Of a DNA stretch of 64,000 nt, positions 49,773 through 57,478 are shown one piece after another. The first letter of the stretch is position 1; every line of letters starts with the position of its first letter. Location: NCBI RefSeq assembly GCF_014158035.1, contig NZ_JACFXW010000001.1, positions 124,001-188,000 on the forward strand, written 5' to 3'. Source of the DNA: Rhizobium sp. G21. GTDB taxonomy: Bacteria > Pseudomonadota > Alphaproteobacteria > Rhizobiales > Rhizobiaceae. A program made the translations under genes and the position numbers. Below the pieces are notes generated by a model. The model did not search any database and had not been told where the DNA came from. It saw only the letters and a list, made by a program, of their open reading frames with translations.

Positions 49773-49901
49773 TTAAAAATCCAATGCTGATATCAGTATG
49801 CGAGAAATGCTATTAATAATAGACGGAATATTATACAGTATAATCACAATTATTACTGAAAATGCGATCTGAATTATTAATTCTTTTCTATTGTTGCTCA
49901 T
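49773..49901 (-). CDS. Possible 42-residue single-pass membrane peptide
   Basis: MSNNRKELIIQIAFSVIIVI begins the frame, followed by ILYNIPSIINSISRILI. It is a hydrophobic frame in very AT-rich DNA inside the integrated element. AT-rich sequence often yields such frames by chance, so confidence is low. Confidence 0.25.
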   Translation of the reverse strand: MSNNRKELIIQIAFSVIIVIILYNIPSIINSISRILISALDF

Positions 49902-49964
49902 GCTGCATATTCTTTCTCGCGGCCTGTCACAACATACACACTGACAGTGAATAATTAGCTGAAA

Positions 49965-49992
49965 AAGCCCGCCGATCTTCACTGGCGGGCTT
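49965..49992. terminator. Terminator-like hairpin inside the integrated element
   Basis: AAGCCCGCC (49965-49973) pairs with GGCGGGCTT (49984-49992). It is preceded by five A residues, so on the minus strand it would end in a T run. Confidence 0.55.
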
Positions 49993-50064
49993 CGTTGTCA
50001 GGTCGTCGCGAGCGGCTTAGGCAGCCGCACTAGACTGCCGAGTGATGGCAGGGACTCGAATGTT

Positions 50065-50110
50065 GATTTGCGCTGAGAACTAACCCGGGATTTGCGCCGA
50101 GAATTGACCC
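50065..50110. repeat. Two 22-bp direct repeats resembling IS21-type end repeats
   Basis: Copies start GATTTGCGCTGAGAAC (50065-50086) and GATTTGCGCCGAGAAT (50089-50110), both ending in ACCC, with 19 of 22 bases shared. Multiple short repeats of the form TTTGCGCCGAGAATTGACCC are known to me from ends of IS21-like elements in Rhizobiales. No transposase is nearby, so this would be an end remnant. Confidence 0.4.
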
Positions 50111-50449
50111 GCCCTTTAGATATCCGTTGGGTCGGGCGTGGTGGTCAATACCTTGTTTTTCTCCTTTCTGGTTTTGGGTTCGTGGGCCGGGCTGTTCTTG
50201 AGCTTGGGCATCGGAGCCGGGAGCTTGACCCTGCGGCATCGCTCGGGCTCCGTCCTGCATGGCACCTGTGAGCTGGCGTTCCTTGGTGACCTCTTCGGCC
50301 GCCTGTAGGAACTCAGGGTCGAGGGGAGGGCTGCTTGTTGTCTGGCATGGTATTGGTCCTTAGTTGGATTTGGGCATGACGCTGCGTTCTCCCCGGCGCT
50401 GACGCCGAGAGAGGTCTTGTGGGGATGGGGAGGTGGATGGTGGTTCGCC

Positions 50450-51057
50450 CTACGGAGCGACGTAGGCTTCTCGCTCTTCCTCAAGGGCTTCGAGGAGGTC
50501 CTCTAGGTTCGCCAGGTACGCTTGCGCGGAGAAGCCGTCAGGAAGGGTCCCGCTGAGCCCCCGCTCGCTAACCAAGCGAACGACGTGGTGTCGGAGAAGC
50601 TCGATGGCGTCCTTCTTCGGCCGGACCTCGAATGATTTCGCAAGGTTCACGGGCCGGAGATCAGAGCAGTTATCCAGCATGTTCACGGCCTCACGCTCCT
50701 CGGCCGCCGCGAAGAGCCTCCCGATGGGCTGGTTGTCCTTGGCGGCGTCACGGAAGATGAACTTGGCGTAGATGCGCGGTTGAACTTTGCGTGGTTGGAG
50801 TTTGTCGCCACCGAGTGACCCAGTGCGGTGCAGTGGATCAGAAGGGCGAGGTGTAGGGATGTCATTGTAATGGACACCCTCATTTTCTTGCCAAGTACGA
50901 CGGCAATGGTCGGGGACAGGCGAGGGTCCTGAGCTGCCTCTTCTGCGTCCACGAGCGTCCATGTCGTAGCCCAGGGTGGCAGGTAGCGAAATGCGGCCTC
51001 GGGGTCTGTCTTTGCGAGGGCAGGGGTGATGAGATCGATTGGAACCGTTGTTGTCAT
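50450..51057 (-). CDS. Unknown protein of the integrated element, one frameshift
   Basis: About 202 residues. The N-terminal part (MTTTVPIDLITPALAKTDPE, LPPWATTWTLVDAEEAAQDP, VVLGKKMRVSITM) and the C-terminal part (YAKFIFRDAAKDNQPIGRLF, KDAIELLRHHVVRLVSERGL, LANLEDLLEALEEEREAY) are in different frames; the switch lies around 50790-50820 and looks like one lost base. I do not recognise the family. The mixed hydrophilic, helical C-terminus would fit a phage or island protein. It ends just before the IS-like repeats. Confidence 0.5.
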
Positions 51058-51212
51058 TCTGCGAATACCTTCTTGAACCGTTTCACGACTAGGTGCTACA
51101 GGAAGGTACCGGTTTGACAGCCGACCGCTTGTTCATGGTCAGAGGTGAAAGCGCTTTATTCCAAGTGGCTTGAGGCGATCACCCTTGTCTTCTGGAAGTT
51201 CTTGGAAGCGAA

Positions 51213-51237
51213 TTCGAGTCTCTCATCGCCCACCATT
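51213..51237 (+). repeat. attR-like copy of the tRNA-Val 3' end
   Basis: Identical to 49264-49288. It lacks the rest of a tRNA, so it is not a second gene. Confidence 0.85.
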
Positions 51238-51344
51238 ACATCTCAAAAAGCAACAATAAGCCCCCAACGGTGAGACGTGAGTTGGCGTCTTGCGGAAGCT
51301 GTCCGCAAGCAACTGGCGCGGCGCGGCAATCTCTAGGGTCGGTG

Positions 51345-51381
51345 AGCGAAAGCCCGCGCTGATCGGCGGGCTTTCGCTTTT
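51345..51381 (+). terminator. Strong intrinsic terminator beyond the attR copy
   Basis: AGCGAAAGCCCGC (51345-51357) pairs with GCGGGCTTTCGCT (51366-51378), then TTT. Before the insertion it would have been about 125 bases after tRNA-Val and probably ended that transcript. It also lies 14 bases from the convergent Tudor-like gene. Confidence 0.85.
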
Positions 51382-51394
51382 GGCGGTCGTCCGC

Positions 51395-51769
51395 TCAGCG
51401 AGAGCGGCAGCGTCCGGTTCTCGTGGTCTCCTGGTCGCCGTCGTCATAGGCGATGCCGATTTTCGCGCCGGCGAGCGAGGCGATGGTGCCGCGATACCAT
51501 TTGCCCTGGCCCTGGTAGTTGCATTCGACCTTTTTGCCGATCGACCAGTTGTAGGGCTTGGTCTCGCTGACCGGAAGCGTCTCGCGGTCGCCGTCGTCGT
51601 ATTGAATCGTGACCTTGGAGCCTTTCACCGAGGCGATCACGCCGGGATACCAATAACCGCCGCCCTTGTAGTTTCCAAGGATCCAATCGCCCTTGGTCTG
51701 CGCCATGGCGGCGGACGAGAACAATGCAATCATCGTTGCGGCTAAGACTGTTGCTGGAATGACTTTCAC
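51395..51769 (-). CDS. Secreted protein with two Tudor/Agenet-like repeats
   Basis: 124 residues. Signal peptide MKVIPATVLAATMIALFSS to AMAQ, then two copies of a repeat of about 45 residues: WYPGVIASVKGSKVTIQYDD (followed by GDRETLP) and WYRGTIASLAGAKIGIAYDD (followed by GDQET). The pattern W-Y-x-G-x-I-A-S-(x)n-K-(x)3-YDDGD is that of Tudor/Agenet-type small barrels, which in eukaryotes bind methylated peptides; the bacterial role is unknown. GTG 51769 is the start, right after a GGGAGGG site. An AT-rich region lies upstream. Confidence 0.75.
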   Translation of the reverse strand: MKVIPATVLAATMIALFSSAAMAQTKGDWILGNYKGGGYWYPGVIASVKGSKVTIQYDDGDRETLPVSETKPYNWSIGKKVECNYQGQGKWYRGTIASLAGAKIGIAYDDGDQETTRTGRCRSR

Positions 51770-52207
51770 GATTTTACCCTCCCGGGACTGCGTCCCATTC
51801 GTTCGTCCTATCGACGGGTCCGACTCCAGAAAAGCTGGATGAGATCTACTTACCGGTCTCGAATGAACCGAAGATGAACGGAGGCCCTCAGTTGGCGCAA
51901 CGCAATATAAATATGTCTCGCAACGGATGGAAAAAATTATCTCTTCCATATAGTTTTGCTTACAAACGAAATGTGTTTCGGATATTTTCCGAGAAACGAA
52001 GGTTTTACGTGAAAAATATAGGAATTCAATGGATATGGAGGCGAATAGACCCAATAATGGGGTGTTGACACTTCTGTAATTCTGAGTTTGTCGCGTCACT
52101 ACGACCGAGGCCGAGCCGCTTGATAAGCGGGGCAGCCCGGCGTGCCGGGGTGACCCAATGCAGGATCGACCATTGCGCCAGTCGAGATTGGGCGTCGACG
52201 ACCGCTG
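51770..52207. other. Intergenic, AT-rich, no gene seen
   Basis: 438 bases between the Tudor-like gene and merR. The 51,900-52,080 part is AT-rich; no frame with convincing codon use or ribosome site was found. It presumably carries the promoter of the Tudor-like gene. Confidence 0.5.
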
Positions 52208-52654
52208 CTACAGGCGACCGGATTTGCGCGCTCCATGCTGCTCATACACGCAGCGCCCATGGTCCGCCAGCGTTTCAATCACCCTGCATTCGGAGACGTG
52301 GCCGTGGCGGCAGCCTTCGACCATCGCTTCGAGTTCGGCCTTCAGCGCGAGCAGGCTGCGGATGCGCTGGTTGACGTCGGCGAGGCGGGCCTGGGCGATG
52401 GCGTCGGCGGCGCTGCAGGGCTGGTCGGGGCGGTCCTGCAGGTCCAGCAGGGTGCGGATGGCGTCGACCTCGAAACCGAGTTCGCGCGCGTGCCGGATGA
52501 AGGCGAGGCGCTGCAGATCGGCCTCTGCGAAGACGCGGCGATTTGAGCCGTCGCGACCGGGCGCGGGCAGGAGCCCGATCTCCTCGTAATAGCGGATGGT
52601 GGGTATTTTCACGCCGCTCTCGCGGGCGGCGTCCTTGATGGACATGGCGCGCAT
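52208..52654 (-). CDS. MerR-family heavy-metal regulator (CadR/PbrR/ZntR type)
   Basis: 148 residues. The winged helix-turn-helix is at the N-terminus (MSIKDAARESGVKIPTIRYY, then EEIGLLPAPGR), then the dimerisation helix with LAFIRHARELGFEVDAIRTL and a metal-binding C-terminal region with CRHGHVSECRVIE plus a Cys in CSAADAI. It activates the divergent zntA gene by untwisting its promoter when Cd, Zn or Pb binds. MSIKD (52645) may be the true start. Confidence 0.9.
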   Translation of the reverse strand: MRAMSIKDAARESGVKIPTIRYYEEIGLLPAPGRDGSNRRVFAEADLQRLAFIRHARELGFEVDAIRTLLDLQDRPDQPCSAADAIAQARLADVNQRIRSLLALKAELEAMVEGCRHGHVSECRVIETLADHGRCVYEQHGARKSGRL

Positions 52655-52663
52655 ACTTGTCTC

Positions 52664-52678
52664 CTCTAGTCTCTAGAG
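52664..52678 (-). promoter_or_regulatory. Dyad near the merR start
   Basis: CTCTAG-TCT-CTAGAG is a perfect palindrome with three central bases. It lies just before merR, so it may be an autoregulatory operator. It resembles the zntA operator at 52758 in its CTAGAG half. Confidence 0.55.
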
Positions 52679-52757
52679 CATGGCGATCGGAAAGCGCAGT
52701 TTCAAGCCCCGTGATCGGGTTGCCCGGATTTAGGGCCGGTGGCAAAAATCTCTTGCT

Positions 52758-52774
52758 CCTCCAGCGGCTAGAGG
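52758..52774 (+). promoter_or_regulatory. MerR-type operator in the zntA promoter
   Basis: The dyad CCTCCAGCGGCTAGAGG lies in a spacer between TTGCTC (52753-52758) and a -10-like TAGCCC near 52778. The spacer of about 19 bases is the hallmark of MerR-activated promoters. The gene zntA starts 38 bases beyond the dyad. Confidence 0.7.
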
Positions 52775-52811
52775 ATGTAGCCCTCGGGAATCGAAAAGAG
52801 GAGCCGACATC

Positions 52812-55130
52812 ATGGCCAAGGAATCGGGCAAAATGCGCTATCGGGTCGATGGCATGGACTGTGCGAGTTGCGCGGCCAAGATCGACACGGCCGTCCGCAA
52901 GCTGCCGGGCGTGCGCGACGTCTCCGTGTCGGCGACGGCGGGGGCGTTGACGGTCGAGGTCGAGAGCGACGGCGCGCGCGCATCGGTCGAAAACGCGGTC
53001 CGCAAGCTCGGCTATGGCCTGAGCCCGCGCGACGGCGCCGGCCCTCCACAAAGCGGTCGCGGCGAGCTCGGTCACGACCATGCCCGTGGTCATGCTTGCT
53101 CCGGTCACGCCGGCCACGATCTTCATGGCTGCGATCATGCGGGGCATGATCATCCTGGGCATCACCATGGGTCCAGCCACCGCGACAGCGCCGGGGCGGA
53201 GCTCGGTCAGCACTGGCATGATCACGGCCCCTCCGACGGCCCGTGGTGGAAGACCGGCAAGGCGCGGCTGACGCTGGCCAGCGGCGTCGCGCTGATCGCC
53301 GCCTTCGTGATCGGCCATCTGCTTCCACCCATAGACGCTTATGTTTTCGCTTTGGCCATGCTGGTCGGGCTCGTTCCGATCGCCCGTCGCGCCTTTGCCG
53401 CAGCGCGGGCCGGCATTCCCTTCACCATCGAAACGCTGATGACCATCGCCGCTGTCGGCGCCGTGCTGATCGACGCCAGCGAAGAAGCGGCGGCGGTGGT
53501 GTTTCTTTTCCTGGTGGGCGAATTGCTGGAAGGCGTCGCCGCCGGCCGGGCTCGCGCCGGCATCCAGTCTCTGACGGCGCTGATCCCGAAAACGGCGCTG
53601 CTGGACGAGGGCGGTCAGACGCGTGAGGTTCCGGCCGACAGGCTGGCGATCGGCGCGATCATCCTGGTGCGCCCGGGCGATCGCATTCCGGCCGATGGCG
53701 CGGTCGTCGAAGGCGAGGGCGCGGTCGATGAGGCCCCGGTGACGGGCGAGAGCGTGCGGGTGCGCAAGGCGGTGGGCGACGCCGTGTTCGCCGGCACGAT
53801 CAATGGCGAGGCGGTGCTCAGGATCCGCGTCACGGCGGCCGCCGCCGACAATACGATCGCGCGGGTGGTGCGGCTGGTCGAGGAGGCGCAGGAATCAAAA
53901 AGCCCGACCGAGCGGTTCATCGACCGTTTTTCCCGCTATTACACGCCCGGCGTTCTCGCCGTCGGCGCGCTGGTGGCGGTGGCGCCGCCGCTCGTGTCGG
54001 GCGCATCCTGGTCGGAATGGATCTATAAGGGGCTGGCCGTGCTGCTGATCGGCTGCCCCTGCGCGCTGGTCATCTCGACGCCGGCGGCGATCGCCGCCTC
54101 GCTCTCGGCCGGGGCGCGGCGCGGCTTGCTGATCAAGGGCGGCGCAGTGCTGGAAGGGCTGGGCAAACTGACGGCCGTCGCGTTCGACAAGACCGGCACG
54201 CTGACCGAGGGCAGGCCCGTGGTGACCGATGTCGTCGCGCTCGGCCGCAGCCAAAACGAGGTTCTCGGCTTTGCGGCGGCGCTGGAGACGGGCTCCAGCC
54301 ATCCGCTGGCGCTGGCGATCCTGACCGCCGCGAAAGAAGCGGGCGTCGCGACGCCCTTGGCCTCGGACGCCAGGGCGATCGGCGGCAAGGGCGTGAGCGC
54401 CGTCGTTTCGGGTGAGATCGTCTTCCTCGGCTCGCCCCAGGCGGCGCGCGAACTCGCCGTGCTATCTTCCGAGCTCGAAAGCCGCGTCCGGGCGCTGAAT
54501 GATGAGGGGAAAACAGTTTCGGTTCTCGTGGCCGGCTCGGACGCCATCGGCGCGCTGGCGATGCGCGACGAGCCGCGTCCCGATGCGCGCGCGGGCCTCA
54601 CGGCCCTCGGCGACCTCGGCGTCAGGACGGTGATGCTGACCGGCGACAACAGCCGCACCGCGCAGGCCATCGGCGCGCAGCTCGGCATGGATGACGTCAG
54701 GGCCGAATTGCTGCCGGAAGACAAGCAGGCGATCGTCAACAGGCTGAAGGCCGAGGGGCTGGTCGTCGGCAAGGTCGGCGACGGCATCAACGACGCGCCG
54801 GCGCTGGCCGCCGCCGATATCGGCATCGGCATGGGCGGAGGAACCGACGTCGCGCTCGAAACTGCCGATGCGGCGGTGCTGCACGGTCGTGTCGGCGATA
54901 TCGCCGAGATGATCCTTCTGTCCAAGCGCACCATGCGCAACATCGCGCAGAACATCGCCATAGCGCTCGGCTTGAAGGCGTTCTTCCTCGTCACGACGGT
55001 GATCGGCGTCACAGGGCTGTGGCCGGCGATCCTCGCGGACACCGGGGCGACGGTGCTGGTCACCATCAACGCGCTGCGACTCCTGGCCCCGCGATCCCAG
55101 ACAGAAGCAAGACGTAACGGCTCCACTTGA
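52812..55130 (+). CDS. zntA: P1B-type Zn/Cd/Pb-transporting ATPase
   Basis: 772 residues. An HMA metal-binding domain (GMDCASCAAKID, residues about 14-25) is followed by a His-rich loop (residues about 90-135, with HDHARGHACSGHAGHD), eight membrane segments, the CPC motif in GCPCALVIS near 414, the phosphorylated Asp459 in DKTGTLTEG, SSHPLALAI, and a TGDNSRTAQA hinge with GDGINDAPAL. The CPC and the DxG-type C-terminal helix pair point to zinc, cadmium or lead export (P1B-2). Divergent from its MerR regulator. The His-rich segment is unusually long. Confidence 0.95.
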   Translation: MAKESGKMRYRVDGMDCASCAAKIDTAVRKLPGVRDVSVSATAGALTVEVESDGARASVENAVRKLGYGLSPRDGAGPPQSGRGELGHDHARGHACSGHAGHDLHGCDHAGHDHPGHHHGSSHRDSAGAELGQHWHDHGPSDGPWWKTGKARLTLASGVALIAAFVIGHLLPPIDAYVFALAMLVGLVPIARRAFAAARAGIPFTIETLMTIAAVGAVLIDASEEAAAVVFLFLVGELLEGVAAGRARAGIQSLTALIPKTALLDEGGQTREVPADRLAIGAIILVRPGDRIPADGAVVEGEGAVDEAPVTGESVRVRKAVGDAVFAGTINGEAVLRIRVTAAAADNTIARVVRLVEEAQESKSPTERFIDRFSRYYTPGVLAVGALVAVAPPLVSGASWSEWIYKGLAVLLIGCPCALVISTPAAIAASLSAGARRGLLIKGGAVLEGLGKLTAVAFDKTGTLTEGRPVVTDVVALGRSQNEVLGFAAALETGSSHPLALAILTAAKEAGVATPLASDARAIGGKGVSAVVSGEIVFLGSPQAARELAVLSSELESRVRALNDEGKTVSVLVAGSDAIGALAMRDEPRPDARAGLTALGDLGVRTVMLTGDNSRTAQAIGAQLGMDDVRAELLPEDKQAIVNRLKAEGLVVGKVGDGINDAPALAAADIGIGMGGGTDVALETADAAVLHGRVGDIAEMILLSKRTMRNIAQNIAIALGLKAFFLVTTVIGVTGLWPAILADTGATVLVTINALRLLAPRSQTEARRNGST

Positions 55131-55186
55131 AATCAGGCCCGCCGATCCCGATTTCAAAAGGCGATTCCCACGCTCGAGGAGAGACC

Positions 55187-55282
55187 ATGAAATCGCCTTT
55201 CATCCGCTGGACCACTTACATCTTGCTCGGTCTGACCGCCTTTTCGATCGTGGCCGCGGATTTCCTGATGGTGGCCCAGTAA
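55187..55282 (+). CDS. 31-residue single-pass membrane peptide downstream of zntA
   Basis: MKSPFIRWTTYILLGLTAFS, then IVAADFLMVAQ. One membrane helix with a short basic N-terminus. ATG 55187 is preceded by GAGGAGAGACC, a strong ribosome site. It lies 57 bases after the zntA stop, so it may be part of the same transcript and modulate the transporter, which is inference. Confidence 0.6.
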   Translation: MKSPFIRWTTYILLGLTAFSIVAADFLMVAQ

Positions 55283-55289
55283 AGGCGGC

Positions 55290-55868
55290 TCAGCCCGCCT
55301 TGCCGCCGTCCAATACGCGGAGCGCTAAGCCGCGGGCCCGTATGACTGTTTCGGGGGCAGGGCGGATTTCCGGCTCCGGCGGCCGCGGCTGGTCGGCTGT
55401 GACGAAGCGCATCCGCTCGACGGCGAGCTCCATGCCCAGCCGCAACGGCCGGTCGGGATCGGTGCGCGAGAAGACGCCGATCAACCGGTCGCATTCCGCC
55501 TCGCTCGAGCGCAGCGGCAAGAGCGACAGCTCGACCGCTTCGCCGCTATGGGCGTCGCGGGCCTCGACGATCAGCGGCAGCCTGTTGGCCAGCACGGATT
55601 GGGCGGCGAGCGTCATGCGCCGGCGGTCGTCGAGCGTCCAGACCATGCCGAATTCCTCGCCGCGCGCTTCCTGTCCCAAAGCGGCGCACAAACGCGTGCC
55701 GGCAAGGCGAAAGCGAAACCATCTGTTGTCGACCGCTTCCAGCATGAAAATATCCGGAAGCAGGCGTGGTATTTCGGAAGGATTGACGTCGCGCCGGAGC
55801 GGAGCGTCTTCCTTGCCGCGGATGCGGTTAAAATAATCTAGAAGAAGTCTGGTGGCGTTGTGCCGCAT
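55290..55868 (-). CDS. PAS-domain protein of the PAS_5 (DUF1401-type) family
   Basis: 192 residues. The core reads DVNPSEIPRLLPDIFMLEAV, then RFRLAGTRLCAALGQEARGE and EFGMVWTLDDRRRM, the common alphaproteobacterial short PAS protein. No output domain follows. It is thought to be a small sensory or scaffold protein, but the role is unknown. It converges on the zntA micropeptide (eight bases between their stops) and is divergent from the region before the rhomboid gene. Confidence 0.8.
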   Translation of the reverse strand: MRHNATRLLLDYFNRIRGKEDAPLRRDVNPSEIPRLLPDIFMLEAVDNRWFRFRLAGTRLCAALGQEARGEEFGMVWTLDDRRRMTLAAQSVLANRLPLIVEARDAHSGEAVELSLLPLRSSEAECDRLIGVFSRTDPDRPLRLGMELAVERMRFVTADQPRPPEPEIRPAPETVIRARGLALRVLDGGKAG

Positions 55869-56091
55869 TGGGGCATTCCATGGTTCATTTCGGCGAAATC
55901 GGCGCGTTTTTCGCCCCGACAGAGATATGGCAGCGATTTCCGTGCCAATACCAACGCCGCCCGGAATTGCCCTCCGTTAACGTTAATCCCCGGTTTAGGT
56001 TGCAAAAACGCAAGCCGCGTGGGATTTCTAGGGCAACAGGAAGGCTTGACCTTCGGCACACCACTCGATCAGACCTCCAATCATGATCGCG
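55869..56091 (+). ncRNA. Possible small RNA upstream of a terminator
   Basis: The gap between the PAS gene and the rhomboid gene has no supported reading frame, but ends in a strong plus-strand terminator (56092-56122) that serves no known upstream gene on that strand. This layout suggests a short untranslated transcript, or a leader with attenuation for the rhomboid gene. Evidence is indirect. Confidence 0.3.
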
Positions 56092-56122
56092 CCGCCCGCG
56101 TTCTACGCCGGGCGGTTTTTTT
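56092..56122 (+). terminator. Intrinsic terminator before the rhomboid gene
   Basis: CCGCCCG (56092-56098) pairs with CGGGCGG (56109-56115), followed by eight T residues. Confidence 0.85.
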
Positions 56123-56158
56123 TGTCCGAAAACAGGATCTTGCCGACAGGAGAGCGCT

Positions 56159-56886
56159 TTGACAGACACGACGACACCGCAGCCGACGCCGCCGCGACGC
56201 GAGCCGGCCATCCGCATGCCGACCGTGGTCTGGGGCGTCATCGCCGTGATGGCCGCCATTCACGCTTTGCGGGTCTATGTCCTCGACGAGGCGGCGGACG
56301 ACTGGGTTCTTTACCATTTCGCCTTCATCCCCGCCCGTTACACCTTTCCCATTTCGGAACAGGATTTCGGCTGGTTGACCGGCCCGGTCGCCTCGTCGCT
56401 CCTGCATGCCGACTGGCTGCATTTCGCAGTCAACAGTTTCTGGCTGGCCGCTTTCGCCAGCCCGCTGGCGGAGCGCTGGGGAACGGTGCGGTTCATCGGT
56501 TTCTGGATCGCTTCCGCCGCTGTCAGCGCCTTCGTCTATGGCGCGTCGATCGGCTTCGCCGACGCCTATCTGATCGGCGCATCTGGCGTCGCCTCCGCCA
56601 TCAGCGGCGCCGCCTGCCGCTTCGCGCTGCCGATCCGGCGGGGACGCCACAGCGTTTTTGCACGCATGGCGCCGCGGCTGGGCGTCATCGAGGCGCTTCG
56701 TCAGAAGTCCGTTGCGGTGTTCATCGCGGCCTGGGCGCTGTCGAACGGTCTGGTGGTGTTCGGCATCGGCTTGCCGGAAGGCGATGCCTACAACATCGCC
56801 TGGCAGGCGCATGTCGGCGGCCTCCTATTCGGTTTTTGGGTTTCGGCCTGTTCGATTTTGGGAGGCCGCGGAGCGCCCAGGTCTGA
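56159..56886 (+). CDS. Rhomboid-family intramembrane serine protease, one frameshift
   Basis: About 242 residues with six membrane segments. The catalytic Ser is in LIGASGVASAISGA (GxSG) and the His in AHVGGLLFGF, with the conserved HFAVNSFWLAAF before them. One T is missing in the run at 56833-56837; the corrected tail is FGLFDFGRPRSAQV. It cleaves substrates within the membrane, but targets are unknown. The start is TTG 56159 after CAGGAGAG. Confidence 0.88.
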
Positions 56887-57002
56887 ACCCTTGCATTCCG
56901 TCTGCAAGGCGCGCACACTCTCGTCGTTAGCGGATGGCGTGAATGCTGCCTCCGTGCGGCCCGCGCCATCCCCTGCATCTGCCATGCAAGGAGGAGAACA
57001 GC

Positions 57003-57431
57003 ATGCGCGTGAAGGCCATACTCGATCAGAAGGGACGCGCCGTCCTGACCACCAGCCCGCAGGCCACGGTTCGCGAAGCCGCCCGGTTGTTGAGCGAACA
57101 CCATGTCGGCGCCGTCATCATCGTCGATCAGCATGAACACATCGTCGGCATCGTCGCCGAGCGCGACATCGTCGCGGCCATCGCCAGCCACGGGGCGGAG
57201 GCGCTCGACAAGCCGGTGCTCCTGATCATGTGGAAGAATGTCCATCGCTGTTCGGAGGACACCTCCGTCGGCGAGCTGATGGCGATGATGAGCGCCCGAC
57301 GCGCCCGCCATATTCCAGTCGAACATCAGGGACGGCTGGCCGGCATCATTTCGATCGGCGATGTCGTGAAGGCGCATATCCGCCAGATCGAGCGCGAGGC
57401 CGAAGAGATGAAAGCCTATATCGCCAGCTGA
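57003..57431 (+). CDS. Two-CBS-domain protein
   Basis: 142 residues: a tandem CBS pair (AVLTTSPQATVREAARLLSE, VGAVIIVDQHEHIVGIVAER, then TSVGELMAMMSARRARHIPV). CBS pairs bind adenosyl ligands and regulate other proteins. ATG 57003 has an ideal AAGGAGGAGAAC site. Its partner is unknown. About 115 bases after the rhomboid gene. Confidence 0.93.
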   Translation: MRVKAILDQKGRAVLTTSPQATVREAARLLSEHHVGAVIIVDQHEHIVGIVAERDIVAAIASHGAEALDKPVLLIMWKNVHRCSEDTSVGELMAMMSARRARHIPVEHQGRLAGIISIGDVVKAHIRQIEREAEEMKAYIAS

Positions 57432-57478
57432 TTTTTTCGAGCGGGGGCGCGCCGCGCATCGGCGGCGCAGCCCCTGTG

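Noticed and set aside
51213-51237. Second tRNA-Val gene
   Set aside because: Only the 3' 25 bases are present; it is an attachment-site copy.
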